This document shows positions 34,037 to 42,498 of a stretch of DNA of 64,000 nucleotides, one piece after another. The notes below the pieces were generated by a model, which did not search any database, was not told the DNA's origin, and saw only the letters and a program-made list of their open reading frames with translations. The stretch is from Faecalibacterium hattorii (lineage in GTDB: Bacteria > Bacillota > Clostridia > Oscillospirales > Ruminococcaceae). Position 1 is the first letter of the stretch, and each line of letters opens with the position of its first letter. The stretch covers positions 40,338 through 104,337 of the forward strand of contig NZ_PRLC01000013.1 of the NCBI RefSeq assembly GCF_003287455.1, read 5' to 3'. A program made the position numbers and the translations under genes.

Positions 34037-35578
34037 ATGCGTGAAAGTGGAATCCTGATGCCGGTGTCCAGCCTGCCCGGCCCTTATGGAATTGGCTGCT
34101 TCGGAAAGGAAGCTGAAAAGTTCGTTGATTTTCTCGCCGCTGCGGGCCAGAAGATCTGGCAGATCCTGCCGCTGAGCCCCACCGGCTACGGCGACAGCCC
34201 TTACCAGAGCTGCTCCGCCTTTGCGGGCAACCCCTATTTCATCGACCTCGATGCCCTCAAGGCCGAAGGGCTGCTGACGGCGGCCCAGCTCAAGGCCGAG
34301 CCTTGGGGCAAAGACCCGCTGGCAGTGGATTACGGCACGCTGTACACCAGCCGCTACAAGATCCTGCGGGCCGCTTACGCCGCATGGTGCAAGCAGTGGG
34401 AAGGGCTGCACGGCTGTGCCCGTTACTACCCGGATGCTTACTACGCCTTCACCCTCGAAAATGAGGGCTGGCTGGAGGATTACGCCCTGTACATGGCGCT
34501 CAAGACCGCCAACGGGATGAAGAGCTGGACCGAGTGGCCCCGCGAGTACCGTCTGCGGGACGGCGGTGCGCTGGAGCGCTTCCGAGCCGAAAACGAGGAA
34601 GAGATCGGCTTCTGGAAGTTCTTGCAGTACGAGTTCGCGGCCCAGTGGAAAAAGGTCAAAGCCTACGCCAACGAAAAGGGCATCCAGATCCTCGGCGATA
34701 TCCCCATCTACGTCTCGGCGGACTCCGTGGACGCTTGGGTGGGCGGCCCGCTGTTCGAGCTGGACGCCAACGGCGGCTTTGCCCGCGTGGCCGGCTGCCC
34801 GCCGGATTACTTTGCCGCCGACGGCCAGCTCTGGGGCAATCCGCTGTACAACTGGCCCTACCACCGCGAGACCGGCTATGCTTGGTGGATCAAGCGGGTG
34901 CGGCACGCGCTGGGCATCTACGATCTGCTCCGCATCGACCACTTCCGCGGCTTCGATACCTACTGGGCCATCCCGGCGGGCAGCACGACGGCCCGCGGCG
35001 GCAAGTGGGAGATCGGCCCCCGGATGGAGTTGTTCCACGCCCTCGAAGGGGCGCTGGGCAAGCTGCCCATCATCGCGGAGGACCTCGGCGACATCGTGGA
35101 CAGCGTCCGTGAGCTGCTGGCTGAGAGCGGCTTCCCCGGCATGAAGGTGCTGCAGTTCGCCTTCGGCGGCGGCGACAACGAGTACCTGCCCCATAACCAC
35201 ATCAAGAACAGCGTGGTCTACCCCGGCACCCACGACAACACCACCCTGAACGACTGGTGGGAAAACAGCGCCACCGAGAAGGAAAAGACCATGGCGGCTG
35301 CCTACCTGCACTTGGTGCCCTGCCGCCCCACTGCCAAGGAAGTGGCCGCGGTCAAGGCAGACACCGCCCGCGTGGCCCTGCTGCGGGCGGCGCTGGGTTC
35401 GGCTTCGGATCGTGCCATCATCCCCATGGGCGACTGGCTGGGGCTGGGCGAGGAAGCCCACCTGAACACCCCCGGCCGCTTGGGCGGCAACTGGACATGG
35501 CGCGCCGCCGCCGGGTTCGACACCGCCGCGCTGGCCAAGGAGATCCGGGGCGAGTGCGAAGTGGTCTGCCGTGCATAA
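34037..35578 (+). CDS. malQ: 4-alpha-glucanotransferase
   Basis: GH77 amylomaltase that transfers alpha-1,4-glucan segments in maltodextrin or glycogen metabolism. The 513-residue protein carries SPTGYGDSPYQSCSAFAGNPY (in part), the nucleophile region LLRIDHFRGFD, acid/base region IIAEDLGDI and GTHDNTTL. Start ATG follows GAGGAAGG. Stand-alone, convergent with nothing; no malP or glgP nearby. Confidence 0.97.
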   Translation: MRESGILMPVSSLPGPYGIGCFGKEAEKFVDFLAAAGQKIWQILPLSPTGYGDSPYQSCSAFAGNPYFIDLDALKAEGLLTAAQLKAEPWGKDPLAVDYGTLYTSRYKILRAAYAAWCKQWEGLHGCARYYPDAYYAFTLENEGWLEDYALYMALKTANGMKSWTEWPREYRLRDGGALERFRAENEEEIGFWKFLQYEFAAQWKKVKAYANEKGIQILGDIPIYVSADSVDAWVGGPLFELDANGGFARVAGCPPDYFAADGQLWGNPLYNWPYHRETGYAWWIKRVRHALGIYDLLRIDHFRGFDTYWAIPAGSTTARGGKWEIGPRMELFHALEGALGKLPIIAEDLGDIVDSVRELLAESGFPGMKVLQFAFGGGDNEYLPHNHIKNSVVYPGTHDNTTLNDWWENSATEKEKTMAAAYLHLVPCRPTAKEVAAVKADTARVALLRAALGSASDRAIIPMGDWLGLGEEAHLNTPGRLGGNWTWRAAAGFDTAALAKEIRGECEVVCRA

Positions 35579-35772
35579 AAACCGGAAAAACCGGGATATC
35601 TTTGGCAGATTGACGAAGTTGTGAAAAAATCAGCTAAAATTTGTGCGTTTTGCTGGCAAGTCGCCCGCCGGAGTGGTATAATCGATTGTGAATCGAGGAT
35701 CGTAAAAAGGCGGTCCCGTGGAAAAGGGTGCCGGGAGGGAGAATCCGGCACCACGATGATGGGGAAAAATGC

Positions 35773-36567
35773 ATGAAAAAAGAATGGACCGAGCAGGACC
35801 TGCGCGTATTTGTACGCAGCGCACAGGCAGCTTTCGAGGACGTGACCCCGACCGAGGCGGACGAGGAGTCGGCCCGCAGCTGGCAGGATGACGGCCTGAT
35901 GGTGGACTATGAGCTGCGCAACGGGCAAGTGGACTGCGTGCTGCGCCGTCAGATCGTGGCAGATGGCAAGGTATGGCAGCTGCAGATGACGGCACCGCTG
36001 GCGGGCAACGACCTGCCGGAGGACCGGATGACCCCGCGGGAGCGGGAACTCTGCCGCGACGATATGAACCACGATTTTCTGTCGGGCGTGTTCAACCGCC
36101 GCTATTTTGAGATCGAGTTCTGCACCCGGCTGGACGACTGGACCGACGCCCACCGCTGCGCCTCGCTGGCGCTGGTGGAGCTGGACAAGGCCGACGAGCT
36201 GCTGGCCCAGCAGGGTGACGCCGTGATGAACCAGTTGGTCTGCTTTGTGGCGAACCAGTGGAAAAAGCACTACGACCGCCCGGACGAGCGGGTGGTCTGC
36301 CGCCTGACCGATACGCTGTTTGCCATCGGCTGCGCGGACAAGACCTGCGCGGAACTGGCCGAGGAGCTGCGGGGCATCTACGCGGAAATGCCCCGCGAGT
36401 GCGTGGCCTCGGTGGGCCTGATGCGCCGGGTGGCGTTCACCCAGTCCATCGGCTGTGCCTGTACCGGCGAAGTCCGGGGCAAAAACTGGGATGCGCTGTA
36501 CAAGCTCTGTGAAGAGCGGCTGGCCGCAGCCAAAACGGCGGGCGGCGATCAGGTCTGCGCCGGGTAA
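35773..36567 (+). CDS. degenerate GGDEF-domain protein
   Basis: A 264-residue protein starting MKKEWTEQDLRVFVRS. Residues about 100-255 follow the diguanylate-cyclase fold: the entry motif NHDFLSGVFNRRYFEIEF parallels DxLTGLxNRRxF, and later LFAIGC and VASVGLMRR parallel its strands. Where GGDEF should stand the protein reads VVCRLTDTLFAIG, so the catalytic signature is gone. The N-terminal 95 residues look like a small sensor domain (LRNGQVDCVLRRQIVADGK). Probably a catalytically dead regulator or binder; no c-di-GMP I-site (RxxD) is evident. Confidence 0.72.
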   Translation: MKKEWTEQDLRVFVRSAQAAFEDVTPTEADEESARSWQDDGLMVDYELRNGQVDCVLRRQIVADGKVWQLQMTAPLAGNDLPEDRMTPRERELCRDDMNHDFLSGVFNRRYFEIEFCTRLDDWTDAHRCASLALVELDKADELLAQQGDAVMNQLVCFVANQWKKHYDRPDERVVCRLTDTLFAIGCADKTCAELAEELRGIYAEMPRECVASVGLMRRVAFTQSIGCACTGEVRGKNWDALYKLCEERLAAAKTAGGDQVCAG

Positions 36568-36583
36568 TCCCCATGGATAAACG

Positions 36584-36628
36584 ATCCCCCTTCTGGGTAC
36601 GCTAAGTGCCAGAAGGGGGATTTTTGTT
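36584..36628 (+). terminator. terminator hairpin that also contains the next gene's ribosome-binding site
   Basis: ATCCCCCTTCTGG (36584-36596) pairs with CCAGAAGGGGGAT (36609-36621), followed by TTTTG and then ATG 36629. The 3' arm's AAGGGGGA is the only purine-rich site upstream of that ATG (8 nt away). Confidence 0.8.
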
Positions 36629-37069
36629 ATGGAAAACCAGAAAAACGACAACCTCAACTTACTGGAAGCCGTGGTACAGAATACCGAGATGGGCAAAAAT
36701 ACGCTGGAGCAGATCGTACCCATGACGGAGGATGCTCCGTTCAAGGCCGAGCTGCTGCGGGAGCGGAACATCTACCGGCAGCTGAATCAGGAGGCTCACA
36801 CCGCCATCGAGGCCTGCGGTGGCACCGCCCAAGGCCAGAGCGCCATGGCGAAGCTGAACACCAAGATGGGCATCGGCATGAAGACCCTGACCGACAAATC
36901 GACCCGGAATCTGGCCGAAATGCTCTCCGAGGGCAGCAGTCAGGGCGTGATGGACTGCATCAAATCCCAAAAGGACTACCCCGACGCGGCCCCCGGCTCC
37001 AAGCGGCTGATGCAGCGGCTGCAGGATTTCGAGGAGGACAACCGCATCAAGCTGGAACAGTTCCTGTAA
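36629..37069 (+). CDS. hypothetical helical protein
   Basis: A 146-residue, all-helical, soluble protein with no signal peptide, Cys motif or membrane segment. Repeated patterns such as LEAVVQNTEMGKNTLEQIVP and LQDFEEDNRIKLEQFL suggest a four-helix bundle, perhaps ferritin-like in outline, but there is no clear metal-ligand set. I do not recognise the family. Its ribosome-binding site is inside the terminator hairpin of the upstream GGDEF-like gene. Confidence 0.7.
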   Translation: MENQKNDNLNLLEAVVQNTEMGKNTLEQIVPMTEDAPFKAELLRERNIYRQLNQEAHTAIEACGGTAQGQSAMAKLNTKMGIGMKTLTDKSTRNLAEMLSEGSSQGVMDCIKSQKDYPDAAPGSKRLMQRLQDFEEDNRIKLEQFL

Positions 37070-37073
37070 GCAA

Positions 37074-37106
37074 AAAAGGAGCCGGGCGGCAAGCCCGGCT
37101 CCTTTT
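37074..37106. terminator. bidirectional terminator
   Basis: AAAAGGAGCCGGGC and GCCCGGCTCCTTTT form a perfect stem between the hypothetical gene and convergent mtnN. Confidence 0.88.
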
Positions 37107-37122
37107 ACGCATCGGGGTAAAA

Positions 37123-37806
37123 TCAGAGCGATTCGACCATGGCGGCGACGATCTTGGTCGCAGTGGCGACGTACTCGGCGATGCTGAACTTCTTGACGAC
37201 CAGCACCTCGTGGCCGTCTTCGTCAGCGTTGTCGCTCATAGCGCGCAGAATGACGCAGGGAACGCCATTCTTGGCCGCAATCTGGCTGACGGCGGCACCT
37301 TCCATCTCCACGCAGTCGGGGGCGCACTTGGCCTCAATGGCGGCCTTGGTCTCGCGGTCGCCCACGAAGAGGTCGCCGGTGGCGATCTTGCCGGTCAGCG
37401 CCTTGACGCCAGCCGCCTTGCAGGCGGCCTCGGCGGCGGCGATCAGCTCCGGGTCGCCGGTGTATTCCTTCAGGAACGGCGGGTTCTGGCAGATCATGTC
37501 CAACTGGGCATCGTGGTAGAGCACCGTCTTGCCGATGACCACATCGCCGATGCCGATCTTCGAGGTCATGTTGCCCGCGATGCCGGAGAAGATGATCTTC
37601 TCGGCCCCGAACTTGGTGATGAGCACCTGCGTGGTGGCGGCGGCGTTGGCCTTGCCCATGCCGGCGCAGCAGACCACCACCTCCTTGCCCGCGAGGGTGC
37701 CCTTGTGATATTCCACGCCGCCATAGGGCGCCACGGTGACGTTCTCCAGCTTGGCACAGAGCTGATCGACTTCATCGGGCATTGCGCCCATAATTCCGAT
37801 AATCAT
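37123..37806 (-). CDS. mtnN: 5'-methylthioadenosine/S-adenosylhomocysteine nucleosidase
   Basis: Hydrolyses MTA and SAH to adenine plus the thioribose product, serving methionine salvage and SAH detoxification. The 227-residue protein aligns by eye with the E. coli enzyme: Glu12 in GAMPDEVDQL, EMEGAAVSQIA for ribose binding, and catalytic Asp in MSDNAD. ATG 37806 has AAGGA upstream. Downstream of ychF in the same direction, 71 bp apart. Confidence 0.95.
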   Translation of the reverse strand: MIIGIMGAMPDEVDQLCAKLENVTVAPYGGVEYHKGTLAGKEVVVCCAGMGKANAAATTQVLITKFGAEKIIFSGIAGNMTSKIGIGDVVIGKTVLYHDAQLDMICQNPPFLKEYTGDPELIAAAEAACKAAGVKALTGKIATGDLFVGDRETKAAIEAKCAPDCVEMEGAAVSQIAAKNGVPCVILRAMSDNADEDGHEVLVVKKFSIAEYVATATKIVAAMVESL

Positions 37807-37877
37807 AGTTGAAATCCTTTTCCTTGTAAGCTCGCCCCTTAGGAGAGCCGGCGAGCGAAGTGAGCCTGAGAGGGCAA

Positions 37878-39011
37878 TCAAACGTTGAACAGGAACTCAA
37901 TGACGTCGCCGTCCTTGACGACGTATTCCTTGCCCTCGGTGCGCTGCAGACCCTTGGCCTTGACGGCGGCGTAGTCAAAGTTGTTGGCTTCGAGGTCGCT
38001 GTAGCCGATGACGCTGGCGCGGATGAAGCCGCGCTCGAAGTCGCTGTGGATCTTACCGGCGGCCTGAGGAGCCTTGGTGCCCTTGCGGATGGTCCAAGCG
38101 CGGCACTCCTTCTTGCCGTCGGTCAGGAAGGAGATCAGGCCCAGCAGGTCGTAGCTGGCGGTGATGAGGTTGTCCAGACCGCTGGCCTCGATGCCCATCT
38201 CGGCGAGGAAGGCCTTTTTCTCTTCGGGGGAGTAATCGGCGATGTCCTCCTCGGTCTTGGCGCAGATGGGGATATAGCGGGCACCCTCTTCCTTGGCGCG
38301 GGCAGCCACCAGCGGGACATACTTGTTGTTCTCGATGCCCTCCATCAGGTCGTCCTCACCCACGTTGCAGGCGTACAGGACCGGCTTTGCGCTCAGCAGA
38401 CCCATCTCGTGCAGCACGGTCTGCTGTTCGGTGTCGCTCTCGTCGAAGTCGAAGCTACGGGCGGGCTTGCCGGCACTCAGGTGGTCGGCCAGCTGTTGCA
38501 GCCAAGCGGCCTCGGCGGCAGCGCCCTTGTTGTTGCCGCTCTTGGCGGCCTTGGCCATCCGGCCCGCGCGGTTCTGGACCACTTCGAGGTCGGAGAGGAT
38601 CAGCTCATAGTCGATGGCGTCGATGTCGGCGATGGGGTCCACGGCCTCGGCCTTGGTCACGTCCTCGACGACATGGATGATGTTGTCGTCGTCGAAGCAG
38701 CGCACGACATGCACGATGGCGTCGCACTCGCGGATGTGGCCGAGGAACTTGTTGCCAAGGCCCGCACCCTGACTGGCACCCTTGACGAGGCCCGCGATAT
38801 CGACGAACTCCACGATGGCGGGGGTCTTCTTGTTGGTCTGCCAGATCTCGGCCAGCTTGTCCAGCCGCTTGTCGGGCACGGCCACGATGCCGCTGTTGGG
38901 CTCGATGGTGCAGAACGGATAGTTCGCCGCCTCCGCGTTCTTGGTGGAGGTGATGGCGTTGAACAGAGTGGACTTGCCGACGTTCGGCAGACCGACGATA
39001 CCTAATTTCAT
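37878..39011 (-). CDS. ychF: redox-regulated ATPase of the YchF/Obg family
   Basis: A 377-residue P-loop protein: G1 [16 protein letters not shown]3-like [17 protein letters not shown], a noncanonical G4 in which NKxD is replaced by NVGE, giving ATP preference, and a C-terminal TGS domain ([20 protein letters not shown], in part). It binds ribosomes and affects stress responses. The conjugative element ends about 95 bp upstream of its start, so its original promoter may have been separated. Confidence 0.96.
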   Translation of the reverse strand: MKLGIVGLPNVGKSTLFNAITSTKNAEAANYPFCTIEPNSGIVAVPDKRLDKLAEIWQTNKKTPAIVEFVDIAGLVKGASQGAGLGNKFLGHIRECDAIVHVVRCFDDDNIIHVVEDVTKAEAVDPIADIDAIDYELILSDLEVVQNRAGRMAKAAKSGNNKGAAAEAAWLQQLADHLSAGKPARSFDFDESDTEQQTVLHEMGLLSAKPVLYACNVGEDDLMEGIENNKYVPLVAARAKEEGARYIPICAKTEEDIADYSPEEKKAFLAEMGIEASGLDNLITASYDLLGLISFLTDGKKECRAWTIRKGTKAPQAAGKIHSDFERGFIRASVIGYSDLEANNFDYAAVKAKGLQRTEGKEYVVKDGDVIEFLFNV

Positions 39012-39075
39012 TTTATCTTATACCTATCCAGAAACCCTTGATTTACAAGGCTTTCTGCCTTTCTCTAAATTTTGT

Positions 39076-39101
39076 TTACGCCCTTTTTACGCCCTTTTTT
39101 C
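39076..39101. repeat. tandem TTTACGCCCTT repeats at the element end
   Basis: Two copies of TTTACGCCCTTT with a period of 11 nt start at 39076 and 39087, just outside the integrase stop. Short tandem repeats here suggest integrase arm sites. A small inverted repeat CCTTGATTTACAAGG (39038-39052) lies between them and ychF and is a possible att core. Confidence 0.55.
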
Positions 39102-39104
39102 ATA

Positions 39105-40286
39105 TCAGGCTGGCGTAGCTTGTTCAAATTGGCGGACGGCTTTTATCATAGATTCGTCTGTCACATGAACATATCTGTCCATTGTTGTTTTGATACTCGC
39201 GTGTCCTAAAAGCTGCTGCAAGACCTTTGGCTGTACGCCGCGCTCGATTGCGCGTGTGGCGTAGGTATGTCGCAGAGCGTGCATACAAAAACGCTTGATA
39301 CCAGCTTCATCACACAACTTGTATAGGTGGGTATCATAGGAACTGTTTTTCGCCGGTTCCCCGGTTCGCCAGTTTACGAACACCAGATCACGCATGACAA
39401 GGCATTTCTTTTCTCCTGTTCGGCTGTCCGTGTACTCCAAAACCTGTGACAGTACATCAGACTCCTTTCGGCTGTTCCGTTCATCGTAACAGCTTTTAAG
39501 AACGGAGTATGCCATATCCGTAAGCGGAATTGTGCGATAGCTTTTCTTCGTTTTTGGTGGACCAGCTCGCCAATAGCCTTGACTGTGCCGATACTCTAAA
39601 CTTTTGCTGATCGTCAGGGTGTGTTTCTTCCAATTTATAGCGTCCCATGTCAGACCAATCAATTCAGCCGTTCTTAATCCTGTTTCAAGCAGTAACACAT
39701 ACTGCCTGTAATTATGAGAACGCTTTGCCACTTCGAGGAATTTTTCTTGTTCCTCAACGGTCAAGTATTTAATATCATCTACCGCCCGAACAGGTTTTGT
39801 GTAACGAACACCGTTCATGGGGTGCTTTCCGATGATGTCATTCATAACCGCCGATTTGAACATGGTTCCCATCGTGATATAAGTCTGCCGGATTGTGGAG
39901 CCTGCGTAGGTGGTTTCCATTCGATTGAGAACAGCTTTGCAGTGCATGGGCTTTACATCGCCTATACACATGGTTCCCAACACCGGCTGAATATTCCATT
40001 TGTACCGCTCTCGATAATTGCGTTTGGTATTCGGAGCAAGATCACAAACAATATTCTCAATCCAGTAAGTAAACCACTTGTCAACTGTCATATCGGGGGA
40101 AGTGACGATCAAGTTATGCCGTTCTTCGTACCTTGCGTCAGCAAGCCAGTTTTTCGCTTCTGGCAGCGTATCGAAATACTTTTCTTTGCGCTTGCCATCT
40201 TTCGCATAAAATCTTGCGGAGTATAAACCATCCTTTCTTTGATAAATGCCTTTGCCGCATTCTTTACCTTTTAAGTTTTTTCCCAT
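39105..40286 (-). CDS. int: tyrosine integrase, Tn916 family
   Basis: A 393-residue site-specific recombinase that excises and integrates the element. It has an N-terminal AP2-like arm-binding domain (GIYQRKDGLYSARFYAKDGKR, in part), a SAM-like core-binding domain (about 65-160) and a catalytic domain with Arg in TGLRTAEL, HALRHTYAT, LGHASIKTT and the nucleophile Tyr in MDRYVHV. AAGGGAG precedes ATG 40286. Located at the extreme end of the element, as usual, facing ychF. Confidence 0.95.
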   Translation of the reverse strand: MGKNLKGKECGKGIYQRKDGLYSARFYAKDGKRKEKYFDTLPEAKNWLADARYEERHNLIVTSPDMTVDKWFTYWIENIVCDLAPNTKRNYRERYKWNIQPVLGTMCIGDVKPMHCKAVLNRMETTYAGSTIRQTYITMGTMFKSAVMNDIIGKHPMNGVRYTKPVRAVDDIKYLTVEEQEKFLEVAKRSHNYRQYVLLLETGLRTAELIGLTWDAINWKKHTLTISKSLEYRHSQGYWRAGPPKTKKSYRTIPLTDMAYSVLKSCYDERNSRKESDVLSQVLEYTDSRTGEKKCLVMRDLVFVNWRTGEPAKNSSYDTHLYKLCDEAGIKRFCMHALRHTYATRAIERGVQPKVLQQLLGHASIKTTMDRYVHVTDESMIKAVRQFEQATPA

Positions 40287-40399
40287 CAGTACGGACTCCC
40301 TTCAACAAAAAAGAGTCCAACGCAACTATAAAGTATAGCACAAAGACTCTATTTTTTCAATCATATACGGAACAATCTCAACCAATAAGCGGCAAAAAA

Positions 40400-40687
40400 T
40401 TAGATTGTAATTTCTCGGCGGATATATTCTTCAAATTCTCGGCGTTTGACGAGTTTTCGCGTCCCAACATACAAAACGAAAGGACAGTTGGGCTGCCGCA
40501 GCATAGAGTCAATTTTGTTGATCCCGATATTGCTATATTCGGCAGCTTCCTTAATGGTCAGTGTCATTTTTAGATGAATAGGAACCCGATCTTCTTTTCG
40601 ATTAAATCCGGCTGCTTCATCTTCGGTTATTGTTACCCCTTTACTTTTTGCTGTAAAAGGGAATTGCATTTCGTTTGATTTACTCAT
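40400..40687 (-). CDS. xis: excisionase (Xis), Tn916-like
   Basis: A 95-residue basic protein. After a variable N-terminus it has the conserved Xis helix-turn-helix (LTIKEAAEYSNIGINKIDSM) and the wing (FVLYVGTRKLVKRREFEEYI, in part). AAAGGGG lies upstream of ATG 40687. It sits 113 bp upstream of int in the same direction, the standard order. Directs the integrase toward excision. Confidence 0.9.
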   Translation of the reverse strand: MSKSNEMQFPFTAKSKGVTITEDEAAGFNRKEDRVPIHLKMTLTIKEAAEYSNIGINKIDSMLRQPNCPFVLYVGTRKLVKRREFEEYIRREITI

Positions 40688-40689
40688 AA

Positions 40690-41076
40690 ACTTAATTCCC
40701 CTTTCTTTGATCTGAATAAAAATGAAATGGGCTTTTCATCGGGCGGCTGTTGGCAACAGCTCCACGGGAGTTTCACCCCGTCCCATGCTTGTGGGTGCGC
40801 CGCGCAATGCTTTGAGGGCGTTCAACGCGGGAGTATCATTGTCCTGCCTGTACAGTCGTCGCCCGCAAGCTGCCACGCTTGCTTTCCGGCGCGGTGTTGG
40901 TCGCTCTGATTTTCCCCACAGGGAAAAGCGGTCGTGGCGCACCCGCCGTTTGGCTCAATACAGGGAGAATGTGTCCGATCTTGCCCTATGCTGCGTCGCC
41001 ATTATTTTGCGCCGCTTTCTTTGTCAAGGAGCGAATGGGGCAGAATTACGCCAAGCGGAAAGGGGGACACTTTACG
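40690..41076. other. structured noncoding stretch between xis and the HTH gene
   Basis: No convincing gene. The stretch has a sharp hairpin GCTGTTGGCAACAGC (40746-40760) and TTTCCCCACAGGGAAA (40912-40927), and G+C content higher than its neighbours. It could be leader or processing signals of the xis-int transcript, or a remnant of inserted DNA. Confidence 0.4.
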
Positions 41077-41328
41077 TTACTTTTCTGCCTTAAAGGATAG
41101 GACAGCCCGCATGAGCTTTGCTTGCAGCCGCTCCCGTAAGTCATTGTCTATACCGTAATAGGTGTTGCCGCGCTCGTCGCGGATTTTTCGGATAGACAGG
41201 TGGGCTATGTAGCTTTGGTAGTGCTGCATGACAATGTTCATGGCTTCCGGGTCGCCCTTTGTCGCGGCTAAAATGACCGGGTAGGGCAATAAGCCGCGCT
41301 CGTCGGTGTTACAATTCGTCCCATTCAT
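41077..41328 (-). CDS. conjugative-element HTH protein (Orf8-like)
   Basis: An 83-residue protein with LLPYPVILAATKGDPEAMN and IDNDLRERLQAKLMRAVL, the signature of the HTH_16 family found as Orf8 in Tn916-like elements. The gene overlaps the sigma-factor gene by 20 bp in the same direction, as in Tn916 orf7-orf8. Role in element regulation is inferred from this context. Confidence 0.85.
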   Translation of the reverse strand: MNGTNCNTDERGLLPYPVILAATKGDPEAMNIVMQHYQSYIAHLSIRKIRDERGNTYYGIDNDLRERLQAKLMRAVLSFKAEK

Positions 41329-41749
41329 CGGCGCGTTCCTCCAAGTATCGTTTTAGCAGTTCAAAAGAGCTTGTCCGGCGGTACTGTACTGTGCTGCGGG
41401 GTACTTTCATCAGCTCCGCGATCTCAACATCTGTCATGTCGAAAAAGTAGTACAGCAGTACGGCTTGACGTTTTTCGTCCGGCAGGGAGTGCAGAGCTTC
41501 GGCAAGCAGTTTCGCGGTGATCTTCAAGCCACCCGCGCAAAAGGCTTCTTCGTCCTCGTTGACAAAATATCTGTCAACGGTATAAAGCTGCTTTTCTTCG
41601 TGCGGGGTAAGGTCTGCAAAGCTCACTTCGTGCCGCTTGCGGCTTTTGCGTTCCCGGCAGGCGTCGATCAGTTCGTTGCGTAATGTGCGTTTGCAGTACG
41701 CATTAAACTCACATCTTGTCTGCCACTCAAACCGAGCAGGGTAATCCAT
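41309..41749 (-). CDS. ECF-type sigma-70 family factor (Orf7-like)
   Basis: A 146-residue sigma factor. Region 2-like NAYCKRTLRNELIDACRERK is N-terminal and region 4 is clear: LPDEKRQAVLLYYFFDMTDVEIAEL followed by VPRSTVQYRRTSSFELLKR (in part). In Tn916 the equivalent orf7 is needed for excision control. Upstream there is no gene for over 500 bp. Confidence 0.9.
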   Translation of the reverse strand: MDYPARFEWQTRCEFNAYCKRTLRNELIDACRERKSRKRHEVSFADLTPHEEKQLYTVDRYFVNEDEEAFCAGGLKITAKLLAEALHSLPDEKRQAVLLYYFFDMTDVEIAELMKVPRSTVQYRRTSSFELLKRYLEERADEWDEL

Positions 41750-42275
41750 ATTCTCACCCCCTCTCGTTCCCGGGGGGCGGGTTATTTATCCCCTTTCGGC
41801 TGCCTTCCACGGACGCGCCGTGTCTGTGCCAAATGGAAAAGCAAAGTTTTTGAAAAAACTTTTGAGAACAGAAAAATGCGCCCGTCCGCAAGACGCGGAC
41901 GAGCGCAAAGGAAATGTAAGCAGTATTTAGATGTATTGATAGTTCATATTTATAGCCGGAATATCCCGATGGCGTGTAATGGCTTTTTTTGACCGTAGAG
42001 CATTAGGCGGGTTGTTACAAATAAAAATGGACACGGCGATACCTCCCAGATACCGCCGTATCCTTAAAAAAGGGCGACTTTAACACACCCCCCGTATTCT
42101 CATTTTTTGAAAAAGAAAACGGCGGCTTTGATTGACTTATTCAAAACCGCCGCTTTCGGTTTGCACCGTATTCAATACTAATAGCAGCGGTTTATTTTTC
42201 CGCTTAACCAGCAATCGTACAGCGCGAGCAGTTGTCAAAAAGAAAGAGCCGATAACCGCATTTTTGATCTGCGTG
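41750..42275. other. gene-poor region with hairpins
   Basis: No supported gene. Hairpins: GCGCCCGTCCGC/GCGGACGAGCGC (41878-41906) and GGCGGCTTTG/CAAAACCGCC (42121-42153), the latter followed by GCTTTCGG. The inverted repeat AGAGCCGATAAC/GTTATCGGCTCT (42245-42286) overlaps the end of the KTR gene and is its probable terminator. Confidence 0.5.
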
Positions 42276-42464
42276 TTATCGGCTCTGCGTCTGTGCGTCT
42301 GGCTCTTTGATAACTGTGATATTTAGTTGGCTTACATTGATTAGCGTTTCTTGCTTACATTTAGGGCAAAACAGGGGGAAATGTTCAAGTATTGTATCTT
42401 TTCTGATCTTCACCCGCGTTTTATTTTTACATATTGGACATAATATCCATTGAAATTCTGATAT
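42276..42464 (-). CDS. cysteine-rich KTR-domain protein, ATA at the start position
   Basis: Reading from ATA at 42464 gives 62 residues: (I)SEFQWILCPICKNKTRVKI, then FCPKCKQETLINVSQLNITV and a tail ending KEPDAQTQSR. Two CxxC pairs make a zinc ribbon. This is the Cys_rich_KTR family common in Tn916-like elements beside resistance cargo. No ATG, GTG or TTG lies between the upstream in-frame TAA and the conserved core; homologues, as I recall them, begin with Met where this has ATA. GGGGTGATC sits just upstream as a ribosome-binding site. Either start-codon loss or rare AUA initiation. Confidence 0.75.
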   Translation of the reverse strand: MSEFQWILCPICKNKTRVKIRKDTILEHFPLFCPKCKQETLINVSQLNITVIKEPDAQTQSR

Positions 42465-42498
42465 ATGATCACCCCATTATACTTTCAAGAAGATTTTT

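Noticed and set aside
37831..37876. Possible third copy of the dispersed repeat between mtnN and ychF
   Set aside because: It has a CTCGCC/GGCGAG stem and a similar look, but does not contain the shared 31-nt block, so I do not group it with the other two.
40722..41093. Plus-strand frames between xis and the HTH gene
   Set aside because: Arg/Cys-rich low-complexity translations without recognisable domains or good start signals; region shows hairpins instead.
42132..42326. 64-codon plus-strand frame
   Set aside because: No ribosome-binding site; covers hairpin sequence and the opposite strand of the KTR gene, which matches a known family.
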